Origin: UBA3855 sp964472035
GTDB taxonomy: Bacteria; Bacillota; Clostridia; Oscillospirales; Ruminococcaceae
DNA length: 64,000 nt
Direction of reading: 5' to 3'
Assembly (NCBI GenBank): GCA_964472035.1
Contig: CAYYIT010000003.1
Location: 20,186 to 84,185, forward strand
Part shown: positions 35,541 to 44,937 of the stretch, in pieces
How positions within the stretch are numbered: position 1 is the stretch's first letter
Layout: every line of letters begins with the position of its first letter
Program-made: the position numbers and the translations under genes
Notes under the pieces: generated by a model
Database searches by the model: none
What the model was told of the DNA's origin: nothing
What the model saw: only the letters and a program-made list of their open reading frames with translations

Positions 35541-36371
35541 TTAAACCTCCTGATCATGCTCTGCTTTTCGGAACAGTTTTGCCGGACGATGGCCGGCTCC
35601 CGTGGACATTTCATCCGTTTCTGTCACATAGTCCGCCGCTTTTCTGCGGAAATTCGCCGCCTGTGTCGGTTTTCCGGTGATCGTCTCCTGTACGCGCTGC
35701 AGCGCTGTCAGCGTGAAGCGATCCGGAAGGAAATCGAACAGCAGTCCGAACTGCTGGGCTTCCCTGCGCAGCATAGTGACCGCCTCCGCGATCAGACTGC
35801 CATGGTCAAATGCAAGCCCGCCGGAATCCGTAACGCGATACAACGTCCGTCCGAACTGCTTGGTTTCCTCAAGCTGACAGGTGATCTCCTGCCCCGCTCC
35901 GGAAAGCCGCAGCGTCCAGCCTGCCTCTGTTTTTGCGAATGCAATGTCAAACCACTGCGCCTCGGCAGCATCCGTTCCTCCGCGGACTTCCGTAATGCCG
36001 GATCGGCTGACGGCAAGAAATGCGTTGGAAATGATCCTGCCGCGCGGATCACGGCCGATATCGCTGTACACCCCGACATGGCGCAGTGCTGTCGGCGTTG
36101 TACCGGTCTCCTCGGTGATCTCACGGAGCGCGCATTCCTCCAGTGTTTCACTGCTTCTGAGGAATCCGCCGGGCAGCGCCCAGCATCCCCGGAAGGGATG
36201 CTCCCCCCTGCGGATCAGGAGCAGACACAGCCGGTGTTCCGGCTCATGACGATAGCTTTCTTCCTCCGTTGAACGTATCGCAAAAAGTACGATATCCGCC
36301 GCAACGGAAGGCCTCTCGTAATCCTCCAATCGATAGCCGGCAAGAAATTCTGATTCTGAACTATGCTCCAT
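35541..36371 (-). CDS. nrtR: NrtR-type Nudix regulator of NAD metabolism
   Basis: The 276-residue protein has an N-terminal Nudix domain and a C-terminal winged-helix part with the NrtR signature (FLPDRFTLTALQRVQETITG, ANFRRK, GHRPAKLFR). NrtR proteins sense ADP-ribose and repress NAD genes. Its Nudix box is intact (G-x5-E-x7-REITEETG), whereas many NrtR boxes are degraded, so it may also hydrolyse substrate. It heads the NAD cluster, with ATG 36371 placed by AGGAGG. A palindrome over the promoter is a good autoregulatory site. Confidence 0.9.
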   Translation of the reverse strand: MEHSSESEFLAGYRLEDYERPSVAADIVLFAIRSTEEESYRHEPEHRLCLLLIRRGEHPFRGCWALPGGFLRSSETLEECALREITEETGTTPTALRHVGVYSDIGRDPRGRIISNAFLAVSRSGITEVRGGTDAAEAQWFDIAFAKTEAGWTLRLSGAGQEITCQLEETKQFGRTLYRVTDSGGLAFDHGSLIAEAVTMLRREAQQFGLLFDFLPDRFTLTALQRVQETITGKPTQAANFRRKAADYVTETDEMSTGAGHRPAKLFRKAEHDQEV

Positions 36372-36386
36372 CGGCGGCACCTCCTT

Positions 36387-36431
36387 TGTTATTTCTATTA
36401 TGATAATAACACATTTACAGTAACTTGTCAA
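36387..36431 (-). promoter_or_regulatory. NAD cluster promoter with candidate NrtR operator
   Basis: On the minus strand TTGACA (36426-36431) and TATTAT (36403-36408) are 17 bases apart. The inverted repeat TGTTATT-N11-AATAACA (36387-36411) covers the -10 box and the start of the transcript, well placed for repression. Confidence 0.65.
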
Positions 36432-36457
36432 GGGGTTTTGAAAATTTTTTCTGAAAA

Positions 36458-37171
36458 TTATCTGTCGGGAGAAAAAGCGCCGGTTTCGGACATCGAAATC
36501 ACCTTTCCGTCGCCGCCGACGATCACATGATCAAGGAGCAGGACATTGACTGAACGCAGGAGATCGCTGACACGGGAGGTCACGTTGATATCTTCGAAGG
36601 AGGCAGCAGCGATCCCCATCGGGTGATTATGCGCAAGGATCGCGCAGGTACAGTTCGAAAAGAGAATGGCGCGCAAAAGCTGCTGGTTGTCGATCTGCAC
36701 ATGATCCGGCTCACCTCTGCCGATCTCCACACAGCGCACGACCTGATAGCGGCTGTTCAGGCAGGCAAGCAGCACGACCTCCTGCTTTTCATAGGCAAGA
36801 TGGCCGCAGAAATACCGGCAGCGCAATACCGGATCCATCAGGCAATCCGCACGAAGCTCCTCGGTTTCATACAGCTGCAGGATGCCGGGCAGCAATTTCA
36901 GGAGGGTCGCACCCTTTTCACCAATGCCTTTGATCTGCAGCAGTTCCTCATAATCGGCATGCATCACGCCGCGGATGGACCCGAATTTATCAAGCAAAGC
37001 GTGGGCAATGCCGTTGGTGTTGCAGCGCGCATGCACATAGAACAGCAGCATTTCAAGCACCTCATGCTCTGCAAGCGCCTGGATTCCGAACGTCAGGAAT
37101 TTCTTCCGCAGGCGTTCCCTGTGCCCTTCATGCAGGTTTTCCGGCGCTGCGTTTTTCTTTTGCTTGCTCAC
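36458..37171 (-). CDS. radC: RadC-family JAB/MPN domain protein
   Basis: The 237-residue protein has N-terminal helix-hairpin-helix segments (LLQIKGIGEKGATLL) and the MPN metal site (HNHPMGIAAASFED). The historic name comes from repair, but the molecular role is not settled. The GTG at 37171 is chosen because AAAGGAGG lies just upstream; it reads divergently from the pseudouridine synthase gene. Confidence 0.92.
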   Translation of the reverse strand: MSKQKKNAAPENLHEGHRERLRKKFLTFGIQALAEHEVLEMLLFYVHARCNTNGIAHALLDKFGSIRGVMHADYEELLQIKGIGEKGATLLKLLPGILQLYETEELRADCLMDPVLRCRYFCGHLAYEKQEVVLLACLNSRYQVVRCVEIGRGEPDHVQIDNQQLLRAILFSNCTCAILAHNHPMGIAAASFEDINVTSRVSDLLRSVNVLLLDHVIVGGDGKVISMSETGAFSPDR

Positions 37172-37196
37172 AGAGAGACCTCCTTTCAAAACAGGA

Positions 37197-37225
37197 TTTA
37201 CAAATCAAAAAAAATATGCTATACT
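37197..37225 (+). promoter_or_regulatory. Sigma-A promoter of the pseudouridine synthase gene
   Basis: TTTACA (37197-37202) and TATACT (37220-37225) are 17 bases apart, about 39 bases before the start codon. Confidence 0.7.
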
Positions 37226-37263
37226 ATATTTAATCTACCCACACACCGGAAAGGATGATCCGA

Positions 37264-38247
37264 ATGCGCAGTATTACGATCGGACAAAACGACGCGGGAC
37301 AGCGTCTGGATAAATTTCTTCTGAAATGCCTGCCTGCACTTCCGAAGAGCATGCTTTACAAAGCGATCCGCAAAAAACGCATCAAATACAACGGCGCCCG
37401 CTGCAAGGGAATGGAAATCCTTGCGATCGGCGATACGCTCGACCTGTACCTCAACGATGAATTCTTCGAGAAGAAAGCGGATACCGGCTTTGAAAAGGCA
37501 ACAGGCAGTCTTTCCATTGCCTACGAGGACGACCATATTCTGATCGTGAATAAGTCCGTCGGGCAGTTCGCACACAGCGGCAATGAAAAGGGTGCTGTCT
37601 CACTGATCGACGATGTCAAGAAGTATCTTCATGATAAAGGCGAATTCCGTCCGGAGCAGGAACAGTCCTTCTCCCCCGCCCTGTGCAACCGGATCGACCG
37701 CAATACGGAAGGTCTTGTCATTGCCGCCAAGACCGCAGCTGCGCTCCGGACGATGAATGAAGCCATCCGCGACCGGCATGTACACAAGCAGTACCTCGCG
37801 GTCACCGCCGCACCGCTTCCGAAACGGCAGGACACCTGCACCGCCTTCCTGAAAAAGGACAGTTCACAGAATATGGTACGGGTCGTCGATCGCGCCCCCG
37901 ACCGCAGCTGGCAGATGATCCGGACACGTTACCGCGTCCTTGCGCAGGAGGGGGAACGACAGCTTGTATGTATCGATCTGCTCACCGGCCGCACCCATCA
38001 GATCCGCGCACACTTCGCCCATCTCGGCGCACCGCTTCTGGGTGATCCCAAATACGGCGGACAAAAAGACCGTCATGCGGAAGAAAACCAGTGCCTGTGC
38101 GCCTTTTCCCTCCGCTTCACACATCTTACGGATACGGTGCTGTCGGAACTTGAGGGGAAGCAGATCCTTGCACCGCTTCCCGCCTTTGTCCGAACCTATT
38201 TCCCCACTATGACGGATCCTCAGATCCGCCGTCAGATAGATCAGTAA
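37264..38247 (+). CDS. RluC/RluD-family RNA pseudouridine synthase
   Basis: The 327-residue protein has an N-terminal S4 RNA-binding domain (AGQRLDKFLLKCLP) and the synthase domain with CNRIDRNTEGLVI, carrying the catalytic Asp. LLTGRTHQIRAHFAHLGAPL follows, as in RluC/RluD. It probably modifies 23S rRNA; the exact site cannot be told. ATG 37264 has AAAGGA at good spacing. The 3' end overlaps the convergent AI-2E permease gene by 41 bases, so each coding end doubles as the other's 3' region. Confidence 0.93.
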   Translation: MRSITIGQNDAGQRLDKFLLKCLPALPKSMLYKAIRKKRIKYNGARCKGMEILAIGDTLDLYLNDEFFEKKADTGFEKATGSLSIAYEDDHILIVNKSVGQFAHSGNEKGAVSLIDDVKKYLHDKGEFRPEQEQSFSPALCNRIDRNTEGLVIAAKTAAALRTMNEAIRDRHVHKQYLAVTAAPLPKRQDTCTAFLKKDSSQNMVRVVDRAPDRSWQMIRTRYRVLAQEGERQLVCIDLLTGRTHQIRAHFAHLGAPLLGDPKYGGQKDRHAEENQCLCAFSLRFTHLTDTVLSELEGKQILAPLPAFVRTYFPTMTDPQIRRQIDQ

Positions 38248-39538
38248 TGATTTTCGCTTCCGCCTGTTCCGGTGCTGCTGCCGGTGCAGGCGTTTTTTCC
38301 GGTTTTGGGTTTCTTCGCCACTCCGGCGGCATGTAGGATTCCGTCGAAACGGGAAGTCCCTTTCTCTCGAGACGAGCGCTGACGTATTCACTGCACAGCG
38401 AGTAAAACACCGCAAATACAGGGGACGCAACGATCATTCCCACAAATCCGAACAAACCGCCTCCGATAAACACGGCGGCCATAATCCAGAACGCGGACAG
38501 TCCGAGCTGATCGCCGAGGATCTTCGGAGCAATAATATTGCCGTCGATCTGCTGTATCACAATAATGAAAATACCGAAGATCAGGCCCTTGACCGGAGAA
38601 AACAGCATGAGCAGCAGCACGGAAGGAACACCGCCGATGAACGGACCGAAGATCGGGATCGCATTCGTCAGTGCAAGCAGTACACTGATCAGCGGCGCAT
38701 ACGGCATTCCGGTAACCGTCATGAAAAGGAATGTCACTACACCGATCAGTGAGCAGTCAAGTGCTACGCCCGTAAAATAGTGGATGAACTTATGGTTCAC
38801 ATTTCTCACAAACTTGAAGATCCGCTGCGAGCTGTCAGGCTTGCAGACGGCACAGATGAATTTCTTGGACTGTGCAAAGAATTTTTCCTTGCTGTACAGA
38901 AGATAGATCGAAACGATCACACCAAGGAATGCATTTTTAATGGTACTGAGCACCGCCATGAATCCGCTTGTAATGCTTGCAATCAGACCATCCTTGGCAA
39001 ATACCTTTCCGATATTCAGCTCAAACTGGCTGATCATATTCAGCAGCATCTCCTGCAGGTCAGCAAAATCAAGTTTGAAGTGCTGACGGAAAAATGCCGT
39101 CTGATCCGTCAGACGATTGACAAGGTTTTCAGCGCCTTCCTTCAGTCCTGCGATAAAGCTGGGATCCTGAACGGAGTCCGCAATGCTCTGGATATTTTGG
39201 ATCACCTCCGGGATGATCGCGGCGATCAGACCCGTCAGCAGTGACAGCAGCAGCAGGATACTGCATGCAACGGACAGTCCGCGAACAAGCCCCCGATGCG
39301 TCTTTTTCCGGTTGATCAACCGGCCAAACAGCCGTTCAAACCGCTTCATCAGCGGATTGATCAGATAAGCGATCACAAATCCCCAGATGATCGGGGAGCT
39401 GACCTCTATGATCTTGGACAGCACCGATTTGAAGATCTCGATCCGGAATGCAAATATCACAAGCATCAGACATGCCGCAAATACCAGAACTGTGTAGACC
39501 GCTATCGTTGCATATTTCCTGTTAAATTGTAGTTTCAT
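38207..39538 (-). CDS. AI-2E family membrane transporter
   Basis: The 443-residue protein has about eight membrane segments and the family's conserved NAIPIFGPFIGGVPS and QQIDGNIIAPKILGDQLGLS region. Members include TqsA-like exporters and Na+/H+ antiporters, so the substrate is open. The C-terminal 50 residues are a Pro/Ala-rich cytoplasmic tail. It overlaps gatB by 17 bases and is co-transcribed with it. Confidence 0.9.
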   Translation of the reverse strand: MKLQFNRKYATIAVYTVLVFAACLMLVIFAFRIEIFKSVLSKIIEVSSPIIWGFVIAYLINPLMKRFERLFGRLINRKKTHRGLVRGLSVACSILLLLSLLTGLIAAIIPEVIQNIQSIADSVQDPSFIAGLKEGAENLVNRLTDQTAFFRQHFKLDFADLQEMLLNMISQFELNIGKVFAKDGLIASITSGFMAVLSTIKNAFLGVIVSIYLLYSKEKFFAQSKKFICAVCKPDSSQRIFKFVRNVNHKFIHYFTGVALDCSLIGVVTFLFMTVTGMPYAPLISVLLALTNAIPIFGPFIGGVPSVLLLMLFSPVKGLIFGIFIIVIQQIDGNIIAPKILGDQLGLSAFWIMAAVFIGGGLFGFVGMIVASPVFAVFYSLCSEYVSARLERKGLPVSTESYMPPEWRRNPKPEKTPAPAAAPEQAEAKIITDLSDGGSEDPS

Positions 39539-40982
39539 TGGTCATTCCTTTCTGCAGCAGCGTTGCAACAATTTCGTTAAGAAGCGATGGGTTTGCTCTT
39601 CCGCCGGATGCGCGCATGCACTGTCCGACAAGATAGCCGAGCGCACGGGTTTTGCCGTCCTGATAATCCTTCACAGACTGCGGATTCGCTGCGATCACAT
39701 CCTGTGCAAGCGCAGTAAGTGCGTCCCTGTCAGAGAGCTGCGCAAGGCCGCGCGCCTCGATGACGGGTTCAGGATCGGTGTCCTGCGTCAGCATCACTTC
39801 AAGCACCTGCCTGGCGGCAGAATGTGAGATGCTGCCGTTCTCCACATAAGCGATCAATGCCGCCAGACGCTCCGGCGTGAGGGGCATGTCCTCCAGCGAA
39901 CGTCCCGTTTCATTCATGGAACGGGAAATATCCGTCAGGATCCACTTAGCCGCTGTCTTCGGCCGTGATTCCGGCAAATTACAGTACCGGTCATAAAATC
40001 CGGCTTTGTCGGGGGACTCGGTGATCAGCACTGCGTCGTCCTCACTCAACCCATATGCATCGATATAGCGTCGTATCTTGGCATTCGGCAGCTCCGGCAG
40101 CGCATCCTTCAGCGCAGCGATCCTCTCCTCGGAGATCACGACCGGGGGGAGATCGGGCTCCTCAAAGAACCGGTAATCCTCCGCATCCTCCTTCGACCGC
40201 ATCAGAATGCTGATACCGCGCTGGTCATCCCAGCGGCGCGTTTCCGGTTCGATACTGCCGCCAGCTTCCAGAATGGCGATCTGGCGCTGCGATTCGTATT
40301 CAATTCCGCGGACCGCCGCACTGAAGCTATTGACGTTTTTCAGCTCACAGCGCGCACCATAGGCATCCTCGCCCTGCCTGCGGACGGATACGTTCACATC
40401 GCAGCGGAGGCTGCCCTCCTGCATTTTACAGTCAGAGATGTCCAGATACCGCAGAACAGACCGCACCGTATCAAGACAGCCCTTTGCTTCGGCACTGCTG
40501 CGCATGTCAGGACAAGTCACGATCTCAATGAGCGGCACGCCGCAGCGGTTGTAATCCGCAAGCGATCCGCAGTAGGCATCGTCGTGCAGAAGTTTGCCGG
40601 CATCCTCTTCGATATGGATGCGCTCGATCCGGACAGCGGTCGCCTTTCCATGTGTCAGATACCGCAGCATCCCGTCGCTGCACAGCGGCTGTGTCCCCTG
40701 CGAGATCTGGAAAGCCTTCGGAAGATCGGGGTAGAAGTAGTGCTTGCGTGCCATTCTGCTCACCGGATGGATCCGGCAGCCGAGCGCATGCCCCATCTTC
40801 ACCGCATATTCCACGACCGATTCATTCAGAACGGGCAGCGCACCCGGAAGGCCAAGGCATACCGGACAGATCTGCGTGTTCGGTCGTTCCCCGAACACAT
40901 TCCTGCATGAGCAATAGATCTTTGTCGCCGTCGACAGCTCTGCATGGATCTCAAGACCGATCACCGTTTCATACTGTCCCAT
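39522..40982 (-). CDS. gatB: Aspartyl/glutamyl-tRNA amidotransferase subunit B
   Basis: GatB activates and transamidates Glu-tRNA(Gln) or Asp-tRNA(Asn). The 486-residue protein has VIGLEIHAELSTATKIYC with zinc-site cysteines (CSCRNVFG, CPVCLGLPG), and RKHYFYPDLPKAFQISQ. The C-terminal YqeY-like domain ends at GMTNETT. The ATG at 40982 overlaps the gatA stop. Confidence 0.97.
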   Translation of the reverse strand: MGQYETVIGLEIHAELSTATKIYCSCRNVFGERPNTQICPVCLGLPGALPVLNESVVEYAVKMGHALGCRIHPVSRMARKHYFYPDLPKAFQISQGTQPLCSDGMLRYLTHGKATAVRIERIHIEEDAGKLLHDDAYCGSLADYNRCGVPLIEIVTCPDMRSSAEAKGCLDTVRSVLRYLDISDCKMQEGSLRCDVNVSVRRQGEDAYGARCELKNVNSFSAAVRGIEYESQRQIAILEAGGSIEPETRRWDDQRGISILMRSKEDAEDYRFFEEPDLPPVVISEERIAALKDALPELPNAKIRRYIDAYGLSEDDAVLITESPDKAGFYDRYCNLPESRPKTAAKWILTDISRSMNETGRSLEDMPLTPERLAALIAYVENGSISHSAARQVLEVMLTQDTDPEPVIEARGLAQLSDRDALTALAQDVIAANPQSVKDYQDGKTRALGYLVGQCMRASGGRANPSLLNEIVATLLQKGMTNETTI

Positions 40983-42453
40983 TGCCCTGCCCCCTCTCTG
41001 TACGATCCCATAATGACGAAAAACCGCCCATTTCCTGTTCATATCTATGCGCAGCGCGAAGCAGAAGCCCCTCCTGCAGCTGCGCTCCCATGAGCTGCAT
41101 GCCGATGGGAAGTCCGCCGGCGGTCATTCCGCAGGGGACGCTGATCGCAGGAACGCCCGCAAGATTCGCAGTCACCGTGCAAAGATCGGCACGATAACGC
41201 TTGACCGGATCGTCCTGATGTGTTCCGAAGCACGGCGCAGGTGCAGGCGCAGTGGGCGTTGCGATGCAGTCAACTTCTTGAAACACATCCGCAAGCTCCT
41301 GACGGATACGGTCCTGCGCCGCAGCTGCTCTACGGTAGTAAGCATCATAATGTCCGGCACTCAGCGCAAAGGTACCAAGCATGATTCGGCGCTTGACTTC
41401 ATCGCCGAATCCCTCGCTGCGGGATCTTTCCATCATTTGTGCAAGATTCCCGTATTCTGCGGTACGGTAGCCATAGCGCACACCATCAAACCGCGCAAGG
41501 TTTGAGCTGGCCTCGGCGGACGAGATAAGGTAATACGCACTCACCGCGCTCCTTGTTTCCGGAAGTGAGAGCGGTTTCAGTACAGCACCGTTACGTTCCA
41601 GCAGATCTAAAGCATCATGAACCGCCTCGGATACCTCCGCGTCCGTTCCCTCCGCAAAAAACTCCTTTGGTATGCCGATGCGAAGACCGCGCACATCCCC
41701 ATCAAGCTGTTTCCTTCCCAAAGGGTCCGTATCCTGAAGCGATGTCGCATCCTTCGGGTCATGGCCCGCGATCACTTCGTACAGAAGGGATGCATCCTCC
41801 ACCGTGCGTGCCATCACACCGATCTGGTCAAGGGAGGAGGCAAATGCGATCAGTCCCCAGCGCGAGACCCGTCCATAGGTGGGCTTGAGTCCGACAACAC
41901 CGCAAAAGGCTGCCGGCTGGCGTACAGAACCACCCGTATCGGATCCGAGTGCCAGCACCGCTTCTCCTGCAGCGACCGCTGCCGCGCTGCCGCCGGAAGA
42001 TCCACCCGGAACGCGGGTCGGATCCCAGGGATTGCAGGTATTATGGAACCATGAGGTTTCGGTGCTGGAACCCATCGCAAATTCATCCATATTCGTTTTT
42101 CCGATGACGATCATTCCGGCGTTCCGGAGCTTTTCAACGGCATGAGCATCAAAGGGCGAAACATAGTTTTCCAGCATTCTGGAGGCACAGGTGGTGGGCA
42201 TCTCCCTGACGGCGATATTATCCTTCACTGCAACCGGAATCCCTGCAAGAGGATGCATCGCAGCTCCGGCAGCCCTTGCGCGGTCGATCCCTCTTGCCTG
42301 TTCGAGCGCGGAAGGGTTCATGGCAAGATATGCCTGCACCCGCGGCTCCTTCTCAGCGATGCGTGTCAGAATGCTCTGCAAAAGCTCCTCCGCACTGATC
42401 TCCCGATTTTGCAGCATCACCGACAGTTCCGATGCGGAACGCTGGTAGAGCAT
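40969..42453 (-). CDS. gatA: Aspartyl/glutamyl-tRNA amidotransferase subunit A
   Basis: GatA is the glutaminase/amidase subunit. The 494-residue protein has the amidase signature with catalytic Lys (AVKDNI) and two serines in the glycine-rich segment GGSSGGSAAAVAAGEAVLALGSDTGGS, here split as GGSSGGSAAAV and LGSDTGGSVRQPA. It overlaps gatC (TGATG) and gatB, so the trimer is made from one coupled message. Confidence 0.97.
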   Translation of the reverse strand: MLYQRSASELSVMLQNREISAEELLQSILTRIAEKEPRVQAYLAMNPSALEQARGIDRARAAGAAMHPLAGIPVAVKDNIAVREMPTTCASRMLENYVSPFDAHAVEKLRNAGMIVIGKTNMDEFAMGSSTETSWFHNTCNPWDPTRVPGGSSGGSAAAVAAGEAVLALGSDTGGSVRQPAAFCGVVGLKPTYGRVSRWGLIAFASSLDQIGVMARTVEDASLLYEVIAGHDPKDATSLQDTDPLGRKQLDGDVRGLRIGIPKEFFAEGTDAEVSEAVHDALDLLERNGAVLKPLSLPETRSAVSAYYLISSAEASSNLARFDGVRYGYRTAEYGNLAQMMERSRSEGFGDEVKRRIMLGTFALSAGHYDAYYRRAAAAQDRIRQELADVFQEVDCIATPTAPAPAPCFGTHQDDPVKRYRADLCTVTANLAGVPAISVPCGMTAGGLPIGMQLMGAQLQEGLLLRAAHRYEQEMGGFSSLWDRTERGQGNGTV

Positions 42454-42743
42454 CACACTTCCACCTCCACGGTCTGCGGCACGGCAAAGCACTCACAGCA
42501 CAGCTCCGGTGCATTACGGAAAAAAGCTTCCTGAGGGATATCACAAACCTCCGGATGATCCGGCCGCAGCGCTGCGCCGGAAATGAACACTGCTGCCCCG
42601 GATCGCTGAACATCCGGCAGATCCTCCGCCATTGCCGCAATGGCCTCCATTTCTGCTGCAAAACGAACATGCTGCTCGGGCGTGAGCTCCAGCCGTGCAA
42701 GCTTTGCCACATGATCAATATCAAAATGCATTTCCTGTTCCAT
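42453..42743 (-). CDS. gatC: Aspartyl/glutamyl-tRNA amidotransferase subunit C
   Basis: GatC is the small subunit that stabilises GatA and GatB. The 96-residue protein has DIDHVAKLARLELTPEQ at the N-terminus and LRPDHPEV further on. GGGAG precedes ATG 42743. The gene order gatC-gatA-gatB is standard. Confidence 0.94.
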   Translation of the reverse strand: MEQEMHFDIDHVAKLARLELTPEQHVRFAAEMEAIAAMAEDLPDVQRSGAAVFISGAALRPDHPEVCDIPQEAFFRNAPELCCECFAVPQTVEVEV

Positions 42744-42753
42744 CGTTACTCCC

Positions 42754-44739
42754 TTACTGCAATGCGTCAAGCATTTCCTGCTCGGTCAGCACCGGAATGC
42801 CAAGCTCCTGTGCTTTTGTGAGTTTACTGCCGGCATCCTCTCCGGCAATGACAAGATCCGTCTTTTTGGAAACGGAGCCGGTCACCTTTGCGCCGGCAGC
42901 CTCCAGCGCACTTTTGGCTTCACTGCGTTTCATTTGCGAAAGTGTACCCGTCAGCACAACTGTTTTTCCGCTGAAGTAGGTATCGCTTGCGGCTTCGTGT
43001 TTTGTATAGTTCATGGTAAGCCCGGCATCTCGGAGCTTGCCAAGCAGCCCCTTCACATGGGAATCATGCAGCGCCGAATACAGACGATCTGCCATAACCA
43101 TGCCGAAACCGTCAATTGCAGCGATCTCTTCGGGCGCAGCCGCCTCGAGCGCCTCCAGCGATCCGAAATGCGCACAGGCAAGACTTGCGGCCTTCTGACC
43201 GATATTGCGGATGCCAAGTGCAAACAGCACCCGATCAAGCGGCGCATCCTTGGTCGCGGCAATGGCAGTGACAAGATTGTCCGCCGATTTTTCCTTGAAG
43301 CCCTCGAGCGTGAGGAGCTGTTCGCGTGTCAGTGTATACAGATCCGCTGCATCCCCTATCAGCTGCGCATCGATCAATGCTGCAACGATGGCAGGCCCGA
43401 GGCCTTCGATATTCATGGCATCACGGGATGCAAAGTGCTGGAGCTGTCTTCGCAGCTGCGCCGGACAGGAAATATTCGTGCAGCGCAGGACACTTTCCTC
43501 CTCATCGCGGACGGTATCCGCACCGCAGACAGGACACTGCAGGGGCAGTACATACGGCTCGGAATCCGTGGCATGACTCACACTGCGAAGCACCTCCGGA
43601 ATGATATCACCCGCCTTGCGGACAACGATCGTATCGCCGATCCGGATGTCCTTCTCCGTGATGAAATCCTGATTGTGCAGCACCGCTCTCGACACGCTCG
43701 TACCTGCAAGCAGGATCGTATCAAACACCGCTACCGGCGTCAGCGCGCCGGTTCTGCCGACATTGACCTCAATATCCCGCAGCACGGTCTCCTTCTCCTC
43801 CGGAGGGAATTTGTAGGCCACTGCCCATTTCGGCGTTTTGGCGGTGGCCCCCATCTCCTCGCGCTGCGAAAGATCATTGAGCTTGATCACAACGCCGTCG
43901 ATATCATAGGGAATGCTCGCTCTCGATGCACCGATCGCTTCGATCGCAGCAAGGATCTCCTCCGTATTCCGGCAAATCGTCCTGCCGGGAACCACACGGA
44001 ATCCCGCATTTTCAAGGAACGTAAGCGTATCATCGTGCGTCGCAAAATCGCGTCCCTCACATTGCTGGAGGTTGAAAATGAAAATGTCCAGCTTTCGCTT
44101 CGCTGTCACGGAGGACTGCTTCTGGCGCAGGGAACCTGCCGCTGCATTTCTCGGATTCTTGAACGGCTGTTCATCCGCTTCTTCCTGCTCCTTCACGAGC
44201 GCAAAGAACTGCTCACGGGGCATGTAGACCTCGCCTCTTGCCTCCACAAAAGGCACCGTCTCACGCAGCGTCATCGGGATCGAACGGATCGTTTTCAGAT
44301 TCGCCGTTACGTCCTCACCGACAAATCCGTCACCTCGCGTGGAACCGCGGACAAATTTGCCGTCACGGTATTCCAATGACACGGAAAGACCGTCAATTTT
44401 CGGCTCCACACTAAACGCTGCATCCGCAAACGCCTCGCGGCAGCGTGTGACAAAGGCAGCCACCTGTTCGAAACTGAACACATCCTGCAGGCTCTGCATC
44501 TGCACAGTATGCTGCACCTTTTCGAACTGATTGGATGCGGTTCCGCCGACACGCTGGCTGGGCGAATGGGGGGACAACAGCTCCGGAAAGGCTTCCTCCA
44601 GACTCCGAAGCTCACGCATCATGGTATCATAGGTATAATCGTCCACACTGGGACGATCCTGCACATAGTATTCATAATTGTATTGTTCAAGCAAGCCGGA
44701 AAGTTCCCGGATCCTGCTTGCTGCTTCCTTCAGCTCCAT
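42754..44739 (-). CDS. ligA: NAD-dependent DNA ligase
   Basis: LigA seals nicks in replication and repair using NAD. The 661-residue protein has the Ia domain, the adenylation motif EPKIDGLSVSLEY with Lys114, a four-cysteine zinc finger (CPVCGADT and CTNISCPAQ), helix-hairpin-helix repeats (IEGLGPAIVAAL) and a C-terminal BRCT domain (FSGKTVVLTGTL). ATG 44739 is preferred to 44745 by spacing from GAGG. It leads the ligA-gatCAB run. Confidence 0.97.
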   Translation of the reverse strand: MELKEAASRIRELSGLLEQYNYEYYVQDRPSVDDYTYDTMMRELRSLEEAFPELLSPHSPSQRVGGTASNQFEKVQHTVQMQSLQDVFSFEQVAAFVTRCREAFADAAFSVEPKIDGLSVSLEYRDGKFVRGSTRGDGFVGEDVTANLKTIRSIPMTLRETVPFVEARGEVYMPREQFFALVKEQEEADEQPFKNPRNAAAGSLRQKQSSVTAKRKLDIFIFNLQQCEGRDFATHDDTLTFLENAGFRVVPGRTICRNTEEILAAIEAIGASRASIPYDIDGVVIKLNDLSQREEMGATAKTPKWAVAYKFPPEEKETVLRDIEVNVGRTGALTPVAVFDTILLAGTSVSRAVLHNQDFITEKDIRIGDTIVVRKAGDIIPEVLRSVSHATDSEPYVLPLQCPVCGADTVRDEEESVLRCTNISCPAQLRRQLQHFASRDAMNIEGLGPAIVAALIDAQLIGDAADLYTLTREQLLTLEGFKEKSADNLVTAIAATKDAPLDRVLFALGIRNIGQKAASLACAHFGSLEALEAAAPEEIAAIDGFGMVMADRLYSALHDSHVKGLLGKLRDAGLTMNYTKHEAASDTYFSGKTVVLTGTLSQMKRSEAKSALEAAGAKVTGSVSKKTDLVIAGEDAGSKLTKAQELGIPVLTEQEMLDALQ

Positions 44740-44808
44740 ATCCATAACCTCACTTTTTCGATATTCCGGCGATTCTGAACAGACACCGGAAAAGGGTATA
44801 CCTATTTT

Positions 44809-44837
44809 ATTATACCACAGATACCTGCATTCTGCAA
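44809..44837 (-). promoter_or_regulatory. Sigma-A promoter of ligA-gatCAB
   Basis: On the minus strand TTGCAG (44832-44837) and TATAAT (44809-44814) are 17 bases apart. Confidence 0.75.
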
Positions 44838-44937
44838 TCCATTTTCTGTGATTTCTGAAAAAATACACATCGTCTTCAACATCCAGGTTGCCTTCGCATA
44901 TAGTATAACAGCAACATCCTGAAACGGAGGCTACCCT

